Assembly: GCA_951804985.1 (NCBI GenBank)
Contig: OX638134.1
Span: 7,014,790-7,078,789 of the forward strand
Reading direction: 5' to 3'
Length of the DNA stretch: 64,000 nucleotides
Source of the DNA: Dryomyza anilis
Lineage: Eukaryota; Arthropoda; Insecta; Diptera; Dryomyzidae
Shown here: positions 35,185-47,569 of the stretch, in pieces
How positions within the stretch are numbered: the first letter of the stretch is position 1
Layout: every line of letters starts with the position of its first letter
Program-made: the position numbers and the translations under genes
The notes under the pieces: generated by a model
Database searches by the model: none
Seen by the model: the letters and a program-made list of their open reading frames with translations, nothing else
What the model was told of the DNA's origin: nothing

Positions 35185-35870
35185 AGAAATGTAAAAATTC
35201 AATTTTCACTAAAAATTCAATTTTCAATAAAAACTTAATTTTTCACTGAAAATTTAACTTTTCACTAAAAATTTAATTTTTCATTAAAATTTGTTTTGCA
35301 CTATAAATTGAATTCAATTTTTTTTTGACTAAAAATTAATTTTTTTTTTCACTAAAAATTCAAATTTTCACTTAAAATTCAATTTTTCATTAAAAATTTA
35401 ATTTTTCACCAAAAATTCTATTTTTCACTAAAAATTCTATTTTTCACTAAAAATTCTATTTTTCACTAAAAATTCAATTTTTTCACTAAAAATTTAAATT
35501 TTACACTAAAAATTCTATTTTTCATTAAAAATTCAATTTTTCACTAAAAATTCAATTTTTCACTAAAAATTCAATTTTTCACTAAAAATTCAATTTTTCA
35601 CTAAAAATTCAATTTTTCACTAAAAATTCAATTTTTCACTAGAAATTCAATTTTTCACAAAAAATTCAATTTTTCACAAAAAATTCAATTTTTCACTAAA
35701 AATTCAATTTTTCACTAAAAATTCAATTTTTCAAATTTTTTCTACAAAAATTAATTTTATATTAAAAAATTTTCATTAAAAGTTCAATTTTTCACTAAAA
35801 TTTAATTTGCACTAAAAATGTTTTGTCTAAAAGTCTTTGTTAAAAAATTAATTTTTCATTCATAGTTCTA
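35185..35870 (+). repeat. 19-bp satellite, CACT orientation
   Basis: About 33 units of cactaaaaattcaattttt. It is opposed to the array that starts at 36.7 kb, across an island of about 0.8 kb. Confidence 0.95.
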
Positions 35871-35874
35871 TGTA

Positions 35875-36370
35875 CGGTATGCCTTATTAGAGAGCGCACA
35901 TGTTTCACGCATATTGAATTTTATAACTAGAACGAGATAACTTGTGTAAGACACAGACACAACGAATCGCTCGAGCCTAGAAGCCATCCGTACTTTCAAC
36001 AATTCATTCATTAATTCATTTATTAATTCTATCAATCATTCATCATTTCAATCATACGGCTTTCAATCATTTCTTCCCACTTTCATTCAACCGTATAACT
36101 GTCTACCACACAATATTCGTTTCACTTACTCACGTCGCCATCATCAGCTTAATCAAATCTCTTTCTCTCTCTACCACAACCAGTTATTGCTCCTAATGTA
36201 ATTACCTATTAAACCAAGAAAAACTCTTCACTCTCCTACCAACAACAAATTCACTTTCTGTCGCTCTCTCTTTTACTCACACCCATCCAAGGAGCTCTGC
36301 TGCTTTCAACTCATCAAACCATTTGGCCTTCAATTCAATTTTCGTTCGTTACGCATATTACGTATGTTCG
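35875..36370. other. Pyrimidine-rich island next to a candidate exon
   Basis: C/T-rich on the plus strand (purine-rich in the direction of the minus-strand exon), with attcattcatt words. It lies downstream of the donor of the 36379-36427 exon and may be intron. Confidence 0.4.
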
Positions 36371-36378
36371 TTCATTAC

Positions 36379-36427
36379 CTGCAAAAGACGTTGCACGCAG
36401 TTGGAAATGTCTTCGAGTTGCACGAAT
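36379..36427 (-). CDS. Candidate 49-nt coding exon of an unidentified minus-strand gene
   Basis: On the minus strand, acceptor tttcgttacag, then 49 nt, then donor gtaatg. One phase is fully open and protein-like: FVQLEDISNCVQRLLQ, an amphipathic helix. It cannot splice in frame to the channel's first coding exon (that reads Met-Ile-stop) or to the 21-nt microexon, so it belongs to another gene or to an untranslated leader. No neighbouring exon was identified. Base composition is far above the AT-rich surroundings. Confidence 0.55.
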
Positions 36428-36689
36428 CTGTAACGAAAATGTCAATGATTAGCATAGTTGGTAGATATTAATATGAATTTATATTAAAATTAATTAAAAG
36501 CATTTTGAGGGTAATTGTCGGGTTAATTGTGTGATGGCAGTCAATAAACTTTGGACGCATGGACAGATGCACTTTAGGCGGTATTTATTTTTACAGATAT
36601 TAAATCAACTGTACTCATTTTAAATTATGAAAAATAAAAATAATAATAAATTAAATTTAAAGTAAAAATTGTTTTTTTTTGTAATATTG

Positions 36690-38010
36690 AATTTTTAGAT
36701 GAAAATTGAATTTTTAGTTGAAAATTGAATTTTTTTTTTAAATTAAAATTTTTAGTAAAAATTAGAATTTTTTAGTGAAAAATTGCATTTTTACTGAAAA
36801 ATTGAAATTTTAGTGGAAAATTAAATTTTTTAGTGCAAAATTGAATTTTTAGTGAAAATTTGAATTTAAGTGAAAAATTGAATTTTTTTTGAAAAATTAA
36901 ATTTTTTAGTGAAAATTTGAATTTTTAGTGAAAATTTGAATTTTTAGTGAAAAATTGAATTTTTAGTGAAAAATTGATTTTTTTTAGTGAAAAATTGAAT
37001 TTTTAGTGAAAAATTGAATTTTCAGTGAAATTTGAATTTTTAGTGAAAAATTGAATTTTTAGTGAAAATTTGAATTTTTAGTGAAAAATTGAATTGTTAA
37101 TGAAACATGGAATTTTTAGTGAAAATTTGAATTTTTAGTGAAAATTTGATTTTTTTAGTGAATAATTGAATTTTTTAATGAAAAATTGAAATGTTAATGA
37201 AAAATTGAATTTTTTGTGAAAAATTGAATTTTTAGTGAAAAATTAAATTTTTAGTGAAAAATTGAATTTTTTAGTGAAAAAATGAATTTTTAGTTCAAAA
37301 TTGAATTTCAAGTGAAAAATTTACTTATTAGTAAAAATTCAATTTATAGTGAAAAATTGAATTTTTGGTGAAAAATTGAATTTTTTAGTGGGAAATTGAA
37401 TTTTTAGTGAAAAATTGAATTTTTAGTGAAAAATTGAATTTATAGTGAAAAATGGAATTTTTAGTGAAAAATGGAATTTTTAGTGAAAAATGGAATTTTT
37501 AGTGAAAAATGGAATTTTTAGTGAAAAATTGAATTTTTAGTGAAAAATTGAAGTTATAGTGAGAAAAATTGTGAAATTAGTGAAAAATTTAATTTTTAGT
37601 GAAAAATTGAATTTGTAGTGAAAAATTGAATTTTTAGTGAAAAATTGAATTTTTAGTGAAAAATTGAATTTTTATTGAAGAATTGAATTTATAGTGAAAA
37701 ATTGAGTTTTTAGTGAAAAATTGAATTTATAGTGAAAAATTAAATTTTTAATGAAAAATTGAATTTTTATTGAAAAATTGAATTTTTAGTGAAAAATTGA
37801 ATTTTAAGTGAAAAATTTACTTATTGAATTTTAAGTAAAAAATTTACTTATTGAATTTTTAGTGAAAAATTTACTTATTGAATTTTTAGTGAAAAATTTA
37901 CTTATTGAAAAATTTAATTTTTTGTGAAAAATTTAATTTTTTGTGAAAAATTTAATTTTATGTGAAAAATTTAATTTTTTGTTAGTTAAATTTGAAGTGA
38001 AAAATTAAAT
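36690..38010 (-). repeat. 19-bp satellite, AGTG orientation
   Basis: About 65 units of agtgaaaaattgaattttt with many point variants, plus a local higher-order stretch at 37800-37910 alternating with a ttacttattgaattt phrase (four copies). Confidence 0.95.
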
Positions 38011-38019
38011 TTTTAATCG

Positions 38020-38760
38020 AAAAAGAATTGTTTACTGCAAAATTTGTAGTATTTTGAACTGTATAAGTCTCATTATCTTCAAATTCATCCTCGAATTTCC
38101 ATAACTAAATATAAAAAGAAGTGTCCTCCCTTCTTCTGAATGCAATGATTGAAAGACTAGATTTTCACTCTTGTCTAAAAATTTAAAATTCTTAGAATTT
38201 CGTTTTCTTCATCGATTTAATACAATATCCATAGCGACTTTAAATGAAAAATATATGTAAAATATTCTCTTCCTCTTCGTGTCGTAGTCTTGTAAATTGT
38301 TTGCCTACCCGTATTAAATTTCATTTATAAGAATATCTGTAATTTATACGTTGTTTAATTCCATAGAAATCTATTTAAAAATATCTCAACCTGCCAACTA
38401 AACCCAACCTATCCATTCAATTTCTTCAGTCCAAGTCATGTGAATTGTTTCATGGCACCAGCTGCTAACTTCTTACAGGACGTAACCTATTTACTTTTAT
38501 GTCCTGCATTACTCTACCTTCCAGGACTATTGTAAATGTGCTTTAAGTGTGGGCGTCCGGAGACATAACAAATGTCTGTGCATATTTCTAAGGTAACCTG
38601 TACGTCGTTTGCTTTAATTTCCATGGTATGGATTTCCATTTTAATTGAATATGTAGATGACTTTAAAATGGGTTAATTGTCTGGCTTTAGCTCTGTTTAA
38701 AAATTTATTGACTTTGTGGCAATGTGTAATTGAATCAATACAACAAAGTGAATATTAGAA
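38020..38760. other. Spacer with no supported gene
   Basis: Mixed AT-rich sequence. A plus-strand segment at 38480-38532, from ttcttacag to gtaaat, reads as a hydrophobic peptide but runs into a stop at the junction and is not called. Confidence 0.4.
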
Positions 38761-38769
38761 ATACTAGTA

Positions 38770-41450
38770 CTAGGTTTCCCCGAAGGGATGAATCGTTTTG
38801 TAATTTCGAATAGTTAAGTTTCTTATTAAATACTTCTTGGAGTCTTCTTGTGATCTAAAATACAGAATTCGGTACGTAAGAGTCTTTATTTAGTTCTGAT
38901 TCGTTAAGCTTATGGTATTTTTGAAATCTAAAATACCTCTGAAATGGAACAAGTTGTCTAGGAGGTTCCGAAAGATTATGCTACATATTGAAAAGTTTTT
39001 GGTGTTTCCCTCGTTCTTAGACTTGGTCTGTTTTAAATGTCCTTGTAATCTGAAAGACTCGTTGAATGTTACAAGACTTCTAAGCTGTTCACTGAAGAAT
39101 GAAAGTCTTATGAATGAAAGTCTTAAGAATGAAAGTCCTAAGAATAAAAGTACTAAAACTAAGATTTATTATTGTAGTCTTCTTGAGTCTTGAGATTGGT
39201 CTTTGATATGTTGGTTATCAGAAAGCCTCTTTGAATATTCAAATCTTCATTAAGTCGTCGTGATTCTTCAGGCTTATTATATTCATGTAATCTAAAAGAA
39301 TATCAGATAAGTGAAAGTCGGAATGTTCTTGTAATCTGAAAGACTCTTTGAATGTTAACGTCTTCTAAGCTGTCAATTTAACGTGTTTCTTCAGCCTGAT
39401 TATCTTAACGATATTCGGGAAACTTGAAGTCCTAAAAAGAGTATTGTAGTCTTCTTGTGACTCTTGTGATATTGGTCTTAGAGATACTGGTGATCAGAAA
39501 GCCTCTTTCAATATTTAAATTTTCAAAAAGTCGTCGTGATTCTTCAGTCTTATTATATTCATGTAATCTAAAAGACTGTCGGAGAAGTGAAAGTCGGGAT
39601 GGTTAGGTTTTCTCTATCAAAGATTCTCTGATTCACATTGGTCCCTGGTCTGTTTAATATGTTCTCCTATCTGAATTAGACCTTTTAATATTAAGTTGCA
39701 TTAAGTTGCAAACTCGCCGTGATTCTACAGAGGTATTTTATTCATGTAAACCAAATAACTACTGGGAGAGTAAAATTCCTCTTGGAAAGTCCGGATGGAT
39801 AAGAACTTTTCTTGAAGTCTTCGTAGTTGTTAATGTTAACTTTACTTATTTGTTCCTGTAGTCAAAAAGACTGCTTTGAATATGGAAATATGCATTAAGT
39901 TGTGAAGTCTCCATCATTTTTAGTCTTATTCTGTTCTTGTTATCTAAAATACTTCTTGAAAAGGTTAATCTTGGTTCTTGGTCTGTTTAATATGTTCTCC
40001 TTTCTGAATTACCCCTTTTAATATTAAAGTATTCATTAAGTTGCAAACTCGCCGTGATTCTTTAGAGGTATTTTATTCTTGTAAACCAAAATACTACTGG
40101 GAGAGTAACATTCCTCTTGGAGAGTACGGATAGTTAATAACTTTTCTTGAAGTCTTCGTAGTTTTTAATGTTGTCTTTACTTTGATGTTCTTTTAGTCAA
40201 AAGGACTGTGTTGAATATGGAACTCTCCAGTAAGCTGTAAAGTCTCCTTCATTCTTAGTCTTATTCTGTTCTTGTAGTCTAAAATACTTAAAATGTGAAA
40301 ATCCTTATGCATTGTGTTTCTCATTAAAAGCTTCGTGAGGTTTTATTTGTTATTTGGCAGGTTCCTGTGATCTGAGACCGTACTGAGAATAAACATGTCT
40401 TCCTTAAGCTGTGAATTCGTCCTTATTCTTTAAGCATAATGTATTCTTGAAGACTTCTGAAAAAGTTGACCATTCCAGATTCGAATCTGGATTACCAGAC
40501 TTTCGACTTCTTGTCTAAAGCTGACTTTTCCCGATTTTTTAAGTAAAGATTCCAATCTGGACAACCGGACTTTACGACTCCTTGTCCGTCGTCGACTCTT
40601 CCCGATTTTTAAAATTTTCCTGATATTCTCGCAACATCTGGAACTTCTTCGAAAGAGAAAATCCTTATGAATTGCGTTTCTTATTAAAAGCTTCATGAGA
40701 TTTTATTGGTTATAGAACAGGTTCTTGAGATCTTAAAAACTACTTAAAATAATCAAGTCTTTCTTAAGCTGTGAAGTCGCCCTAATTCATTACGCATATT
40801 GTATTCTTGAAATCTGAAAGACTTCTGTAAACGTTGAGCACTTAAGATTCGAATCTGGATTACCAGACTTTTCGACTCCTTGTTTAACGCCGTTCCTTCC
40901 GACTCTTCTTTGTGTCTGACCGATTCTTTGAGTCTTTTAAATATTCTTGCAATTTTAATGGAGTTTTTTTATAATTTTTGAGCTATTATGTGGTATTCCT
41001 GGAATTCTTGTAATATGAAAAATTCCTTCGTAAAAGAAAGTCGAACTGCTAAACTTTGTTAAGAATCATGGGGTTTCATTGAAGTTATTTAGGAATTCTT
41101 TGAATTTCAAAGATATTTCGGAAACATACAATTCTTACGAGTAGCGCTATTTAATAGAGAAATGTGGTTTTAGCATGAGATCTTTATGAACATCTTACAT
41201 TTCCAGAACTCTTCCCTGGGTTTTCCATTTCATGGAGTCTATTCGATATTCTTTAAATTTAAGAAGTCTTCATGTACGAAGTTTTTTAAATAATGTATGA
41301 GATATTATGTAGTATTCTAAGAATCTCTGCGAATTCTTTAGACTTCTTTAGTAGGAACTATTTGGATTTCAAAGACATTGGCAGTGTGGCTGAAAAAGAG
41401 GATTTTGGAGGACCTTTTGAGATACATATCAGAATGTTAAAATTTTCGTG
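38770..41450. repeat. Diverged tandem duplications of about 280-355 bp
   Basis: Three duplicated pairs are visible: about 39190-39330 with 39470-39610; about 39650-39840 with 39975-40180; and about 40300-40650 with 40655-40925. Shared phrases include aagtcgtcgtgattcttcag, gcaaactcgccgtgattct, and gattcgaatctggattacca. Short words such as cttgtaatctgaaagactc recur throughout. The region looks like an old complex satellite. The small open frames in it are unsupported. Confidence 0.75.
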
Positions 41451-41459
41451 AACAATTTT

Positions 41460-43130
41460 TAGAAATAAGGTTTTATTCGAAGTGTTCGAAAAAATCTTGA
41501 AACATAAACCATTTTTGATTGCGTAAAGTAAGCAATATTGATATCGTTACGAATACCAAGGAGTACATTGAATATTAACTGAAAGAATAAAGAACATCGT
41601 CTATCTTCAGTCTTCTCCAAGAATGTATTCTCGGTGAGTACGCGACATTCATCGTGATTGTACAGAATTAGTGGATGATTTTGGGACAATCAATGGTTTT
41701 CAGAAAGTTCTTAGATGAAGGCTATTATTTTGAAAAGTCCAAAATGGAATGTATATCAAGAAAAATTCAGCAGTCTTAAAGATTTCCGGAAGGTTTTACA
41801 CATAATATGCAACAAAACGTTGAGAAATAAAAGTTTGATAGCATTTTTCACTACTCTACCACTGCAGGTGAAATAAATTATATTTTTCCTTGTCACCGAA
41901 AAAATGTCATGGGAATACTAAAGGTAAAATAACGGCTGTTGCTGCAGTGACCGGTCTTGAGCCTAGTCGATTCCCATGTGACTGCAACAACAAAGCACAG
42001 AAGTAATTTCCACATAGTCATTTGCAAAAGAGGAAGAGGAATTGGAATTAAAAGTGAAGGCGGAGGATGAGAATGAGAACGTGGACATAATTTAGCACAT
42101 GTTGGGAAATGTGAAAAATCCCAAATGCATACGAAATGATGTGCATGACGATGAAGATGATGATGACGACTACGACGACGATGGCGATGAAAGCTCAGCA
42201 CAAACAAAGTCCAACGAAATGACAATGACGAAGAGCAAGAGGTTATAGTACTGGACATTCTACGGAACGTCGAAGTAGCCGCAGGATAGTTTGACTAAAA
42301 GGACTAACAAAACACAAACATGTAGTATGTAAGGCTAACAATGGTTGGGTATTAAGTTGTCAGTCGGCTCAAAGTGAAGGAGGCAAATAATTGCCACAAT
42401 GATGGCATGCTTTGACATGATTCCAATGGTCGGTGTTGAAAAAAGCCACTAGTGCAAGAAGGAGTAAGAGGTTCGAAGAAAGTCCGTCGAGTGGGGTCTC
42501 ACAGTAAGAGTTACGTCGTACGTATAAAGTCCATCTGTAAGGCAGCTGCAAATGTCGCTTTGTGACAAAATGACTTTTTAAATGGCAACGATTTACATTA
42601 TTTGCAATTTTATTTGCCACCAAAGAAAAACAAAAGTGTAGAATGAAAAGTTCAAAAACAAGCGCTGCAAAACGAACTTAATTTCCCTGAGCTGTCAACA
42701 AATGTCACTTAAAGTGTGGAGAGCAAGAGAGTGAACAGAAGGGGGAATGGATAAAGGCAGGTGAACGCTGTGTATCGTGTGATGACCCAGTATGAGGCCG
42801 CGAGTTCAAGCAACCGCATGTGTCACATTTGCCACATTTGTTAGTGCTGCTCATTTATCATCATGTCGTGGCATTCAAGGTACTACACGCGGGCACTGGT
42901 TAATTTACCAACCGCAGGCCAAGCGCAGAAAACAATTGTGTGGCCCAGTTGCAAAAATATGGACACATCTTTTGTTTTTTTTTTTTTGCAAATGATACAA
43001 AAAGTATATTTTCGGTGAAGTGTAATTGGAAAATAGCTATCAGCTGAATAGCGTCAATACTTGCGAAATAATATAGACCATCGAAAAAATCTCTCAAGCT
43101 TTCGGCATAGCTTAAATTATAAGGGAGAGT
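41460..43130. other. GC-richer island without a confident gene
   Basis: Closer to 42-45% GC, unlike its surroundings. A minus-strand frame at 42258-41893 includes an internal segment WKLLLCFVVAVTW that looks like a signal peptide, but the rest is His/Arg/Ser/Pro-rich low complexity. No splice-consistent gene could be built. It may hold noncoding regulatory or leader sequence. Confidence 0.3.
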
Positions 43131-43364
43131 TGGGCTTAGATTAGTCAGAATAGTTGTCTCAAACTAACATTATTCATGAATGACTTATTCTTGGAAGATC
43201 ATTCTTGGAAGATCATCAAGCTTGCTGATGGGAAAAAGCCTCAAAGCGCTGGAAGAGCATCGCTTGTATTAATAAACCTTCGCCCAAGACTCATAAGACT
43301 GGTTAATTATTTCTCGGCCAAGCTTTAGCAGATCAAGGCCTGGCTAATAAGTTCTCGCCCGTAT

Positions 43365-43765
43365 TTCAGCAAGAACTAACATATGAAAAACACATCTTGG
43401 ACCACTACTTGTTGCCAAGTTTTGACCATTAGTATAACTCCAATGTTTGGCCAGTATTCAACCTTATCTGGGTATTATGTCTGGGTCAGAGTTATGTATT
43501 CTTGGATCTAATCTGGACGAACATAGGAAAGATAGGGGAACTCTTGAACCAACTATTCTGCTCTCTCAAGTGCCCGAGATTTAGCAAGAACTAACATATC
43601 AAAAACCTGTCTTGGACCACTATTTGTTGCCAAGTTTTGACTCTTGTTATAACTTTAATGTTTAGCCAGTATTCATCTTCGTCTGGGTATTATGTCTGGG
43701 TCAGAGTATGGTATTCTTTTAACTAAACTGGGCGAAATAGAGAACTCTTGAGAGAACTCTTGAAC
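43365..43765. repeat. Two-copy tandem repeat of about 195 bp
   Basis: The phrase agcaagaactaacatat, then cttggaccactannttgttgccaagtttt, then gtctgggtattatgtctggg and gtattct occurs at about 43370-43500 and again at about 43568-43710, with moderate divergence. Confidence 0.85.
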
Positions 43766-43794
43766 GTACTACTTCTGCTCTCTCAAATGCTCCT

Positions 43795-44550
43795 AGACAC
43801 TCGTCATTTATGGGTCTCTTCGGAATCTCCGTGGCTGGGATTAGCTTAAACTTAAAGCCATCCCTTGCATCGCCGAGCTCCGTGACGCATGTGCGAGGAA
43901 GTCTTTGGAGGCCTGATTCTCACACGTAATCACCTGATATCCTCTAAAAACCTCTGAGGAATCGAAGCAAGTCAAATGCCCACCAGGCTTAGCAACAATG
44001 TGAGCCATCACCTGGTCTGACTCGACAACGCTCGACTCCTCAGCGATTCTCTTAACGCTGTTTGTCGCCTCTTTCACTAGGGCAAGGTGGAGTTGGTCTC
44101 TCGCTACCTCGCTGAAAGATCTCTTGTCGCTGGAGTACGGGTGCCTGGTTCTTGGCAATCATATTACGTTTTGAGTCGCGGACGCTCTCTTCATGAGATC
44201 GATTCCGCTTCTTGGATACCTGCTGTTTTTCGGCACTCTGTCTTGATGTCATGAAGGTGTTGTAGTTCGCGACAACTTCCTGGTCTCAGCACCTCCTGGT
44301 CTCGTGCGTGAGTCGTACCTGTCTCATCGTTTTGGAGGATTTGTGTCTATTGCCGATATTCCGCTCACTTGTGCTAGTAGACGGTACGGTAAGCAACAAG
44401 GTGGCGGTTTTTGATTGCCTGATTGTTAGGCTCTGGCGTGCTATGTCGGGCATTGGCTGAGCTGATTTCGAGGAATGTCTCCTGATTGGAGGCATGAAGT
44501 TCGTCTTCGGAGGAAGGCTTTGTTTTGTTTTTATTTGTATTGTCCATGTT
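43795..44550 (-). pseudogene. Frame-broken DUF4780-type retroelement-associated gene
   Basis: On the minus strand, several overlapping frames give a single protein-like path broken by frameshifts: MDNTNKNKTKPSSEDE near 44547, then a Ser/Arg/Lys-rich part with ASRQSAEKQQVSKKRNRSHE-like sequence, then RSFSEVARDQLHLALV, then VFRGYQVITCENQASKDFL, and, after another shift, KLIPATEIPKRPINDECL. The SEVARDQLHLALV and late KLIPATEIPKRPI segments match my memory of DUF4780 proteins common in insect retroelement-like genes. No complete frame remains, so it is called as a decayed copy. No reverse transcriptase was found nearby. Confidence 0.6.
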
Positions 44551-44559
44551 TGGACCCAC

Positions 44560-45440
44560 GAGAAGCGGAAAAAGTTGGTCCGCACAGATCAGAGTTTTTA
44601 CTATTGGATGAACTATTCTTGGAGGATCCATTCTCAGTAGAGGCTGTATCTATAAATGAACTATTTTTTTTTAGAACTATTCTTGGAAGACCTATCCATG
44701 AAGAACTATTATTGAAAGAAATGTTATTAGAGGATCCGTTCTTGGTAGATGTTTTATCCCTAAAGAAACTATTCTTTGAAGAGCTATTCATAGAGAAACT
44801 TTTCTTATTTTTAGATGTACTATTCTTGGAAGAACAACGGGCGAATTATGACTGGAAGTTAAACTCTGAAATGAACTGTTCGTGGAAGGACTATTCTTGG
44901 TTGAACCCTTCTTTCTCTAACTGTTCTTGATATAACAGTTCGATTATTCTTGGAGTGTCCATTATAGGTAGAGCTCTTATTCGAGAAGTATCTTTGAACG
45001 AAGTATTTTTCTGAAGAAACTATACTTAAAATAGAAGTACTCTTGGAGAAATTTCTCTTGTTTAAAATTGTTATATGAAAGAACTATCTTTCTGAACTAT
45101 TTTTGGATGAAATTACTTTGGAAAAGAACGAGTTTTGAAAGTACTGTTTTTAGTTTAGTAGTTTAGAAAGGACTAATTTTCCAAGAACCAATTTTGAAGA
45201 AACTATTCTTGGATGAACTTTTAAAGAAAGAAGTATTCTTAGAATATCAATTCTTCGTACAGAGATTGTTTCTCCGAAGAGCTAATCTTAGAGGAACATT
45301 TCATCGAGGAACTATTCTTAGGGGAACAATTCTTGGAAGTTAATTCTTGAATTCTCGGCAGAACTAGTCTTTGCAGAACCTAGATTTGGAAGTGCTATTC
45401 CCGGAAGAACAACTCTTGAATGCTATATTCTTGAAAGCAC
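44560..45440. repeat. Degenerate gaactattcttggaag repeat
   Basis: Many diverged copies of gaactattcttggaagaac-like words. The 151-codon plus-strand frame at 44475-44930 (Leu/Phe/Glu-rich) and its minus-strand shadow come from this repeat. Confidence 0.8.
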
Positions 45441-45449
45441 TAAGTCATA

Positions 45450-46130
45450 TATTTAGTCCTGCAATAAACCTATAACTCTGGCAACCGGGTACATAACAAA
45501 TACTATTTACCAAAGTCACCTAAAAATAGGCACTCACATGTAGGTACACCGAGCACCTAGAGTACAATAAAACAGCATTTGATTCACGTCCCAAATGAAC
45601 AATAAACTTTTAGCCTAGTTAAACTTTAAACGTGGTATGAAACTTTAATTAAATCGCACCGCACAACAGCAACAACTACAGCTAACAAAAGACGAAAAAG
45701 AACAAAAACATAAAAATATTAAAAAGGAAAAAATACACAACATGCACATCAGGAAATTCAAAACCTTAGCTAACCTTAAGCCAGGCAACAACAACAAAAA
45801 CAACACAAAAATCAACACCAACAACAGCAAAAGCGCAAACAAAGGATTGTGTGAGAGTGGTAACCGTGGTTTTCTTTTTTTTTTTTTTTTGGTTGTGTGG
45901 TGATGAGGCGCGTGTCTTTGTGGTTATGCGATACTAACAGATACTGTACAACAAATAGTACACACAAAAATATGTGCAGATGCACGTGAAAACACACGTC
46001 TGTCGTACTGGACATGTGCTTCTTATGTTCGTTTAGATTATGAATATATTTAGAATTTAATAGAGAATCATATAACAATTTAACATACATATTTTAGTAA
46101 AAATATAAAAAAATAATGGGAAAATAAAGT
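45450..46130. other. Spacer with CAA-rich tract
   Basis: Includes caacaacaacaaaa words at 45660-45840 and a T run at 45876-45890. No exon was recognised. Confidence 0.4.
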
Positions 46131-46169
46131 AAATAATTAAAAAAAAATATATATATTTGAAAAGATTTA

Positions 46170-46570
46170 TACCCAGTCTGCCATGGCTCGGAGACCTTCC
46201 ATATCTCGAAGCTTTCTCGATTAACTTCGATAGAAAAGTTCGATATCGTTGCTTTCTCGATTCTAATTTTTAAAAATTTTCGTACATTCAAATTTTTTGA
46301 CAATATACGATATTTAAACATTTATCAAATCGATATCGCAATCGAATTTTCGCAGAAATTTCGAATTTTGATCATTTTTTTCTTCGATATCGTTCCAATT
46401 TCGAAAAATTTCTCGTATCAAGAAAACTCTGACATAACGTTCCGATATCTACCTACCATCTAGGTCCAATTTGACGCTCGATATCGTTACGAGAACGGGT
46501 CCGATATCGTGTAATTTCTCCATCTACTCGCAATGATCTCGTAAGGATATCGATACGAATGGCATACTAG
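46170..46570. repeat. tcgatatcgtt-rich patch
   Basis: Repeated tcgatatcgtt, tttctcgatt and cgatatcg words with varied spacing: a diverged, palindrome-rich repeat next to the decamer array. No gene. Confidence 0.6.
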
Positions 46571-46589
46571 GTAGAGAGTTAAATATATT

Positions 46590-47565
46590 TTAAGCGATTT
46601 GAAAAGATTTGAATAGATTTGGATAAATTTGACTAGATTTGAATACAATTGAATTGATTTGAATATATTTGAATAGATTTGAATAGATTTGGATAGATTT
46701 GAATAGAATTGAATAGATTTGAAAATATTTGAATGGATTTGAATAGATTCGAATAGATTTAAATACATTTAAATAGATTTAAATAGATTTAAATAGATTT
46801 GCACAGATTTGAATAGATTTGAATAGAGTTGAATAGATTTGAATAGACTTGAATAGATTTGTATAGATTTGAATAGATTTGAATAGATTTAAAAAGATTT
46901 GAAATGATTTGAATATATTTGAATACATTCGAATAGATTTAAATAGATTTGAATAAATTTGAATAGATGTGAATAGATTTGAATAGATTTGAACTGATTT
47001 GAACTGATTTGAACATATTTGAATAGATTTGAATTGATTTGAATAGATTTGAATAGATTTGAATAGATTTGAATAGATTTGAATAGATTTGAATAGATTT
47101 AAAAAGATATGAAATGATTTGAACATATTTGAATACATTCGAATAGATTTAAATAGATTTGAATAAATTTGAATAGATGTGAATAGATTTGAATAGATTT
47201 GAACTGATTTGAACTGATTTGAACATATTTGAATAGATTTGAATTGATTTGAATAGATTTGAATAGATTTGAATAGATTTGAATAGATTTGAATAGATTT
47301 AAATAGATTTGAATAGATTTGAATAGATTTGAATAGATTTGAATAGATTTGAATAGATTTTAATATATTTGAATACATTTGAAAAGATTTGAATAGATTT
47401 AAACAGATTTAAACAGATTTAAATAGATTTAAATAGATTCGAACAGATTTGAATTGATTCAAACAGATTTCAATATATTTCAATAGATTTCAATAGATTT
47501 GAACATATTTGAATAGATTTAAATATATTCGAATAGATTTAAATATATTTGAATAGATATTTATA
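46590..47565. repeat. Decamer array (gaatagattt), block 1
   Basis: About 97 decamers. A higher-order unit of 210 bp (21 decamers) is duplicated: 46891-47100 and 47101-47310 carry the same ordered variants (gaaatgattt, gaatacattc, gaatagatgt, gaactgattt twice, gaacatattt). The 199-codon minus-strand frame is an artefact of a stop-free decamer. Confidence 0.95.
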
Positions 47566-47569
47566 AATT

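Noticed and set aside
38485..38536. Possible hydrophobic plus-strand exon between ttcttacag and gtaaat
   Set aside because: The donor is poor and the open reading hits a stop at the junction; no neighbouring exon.
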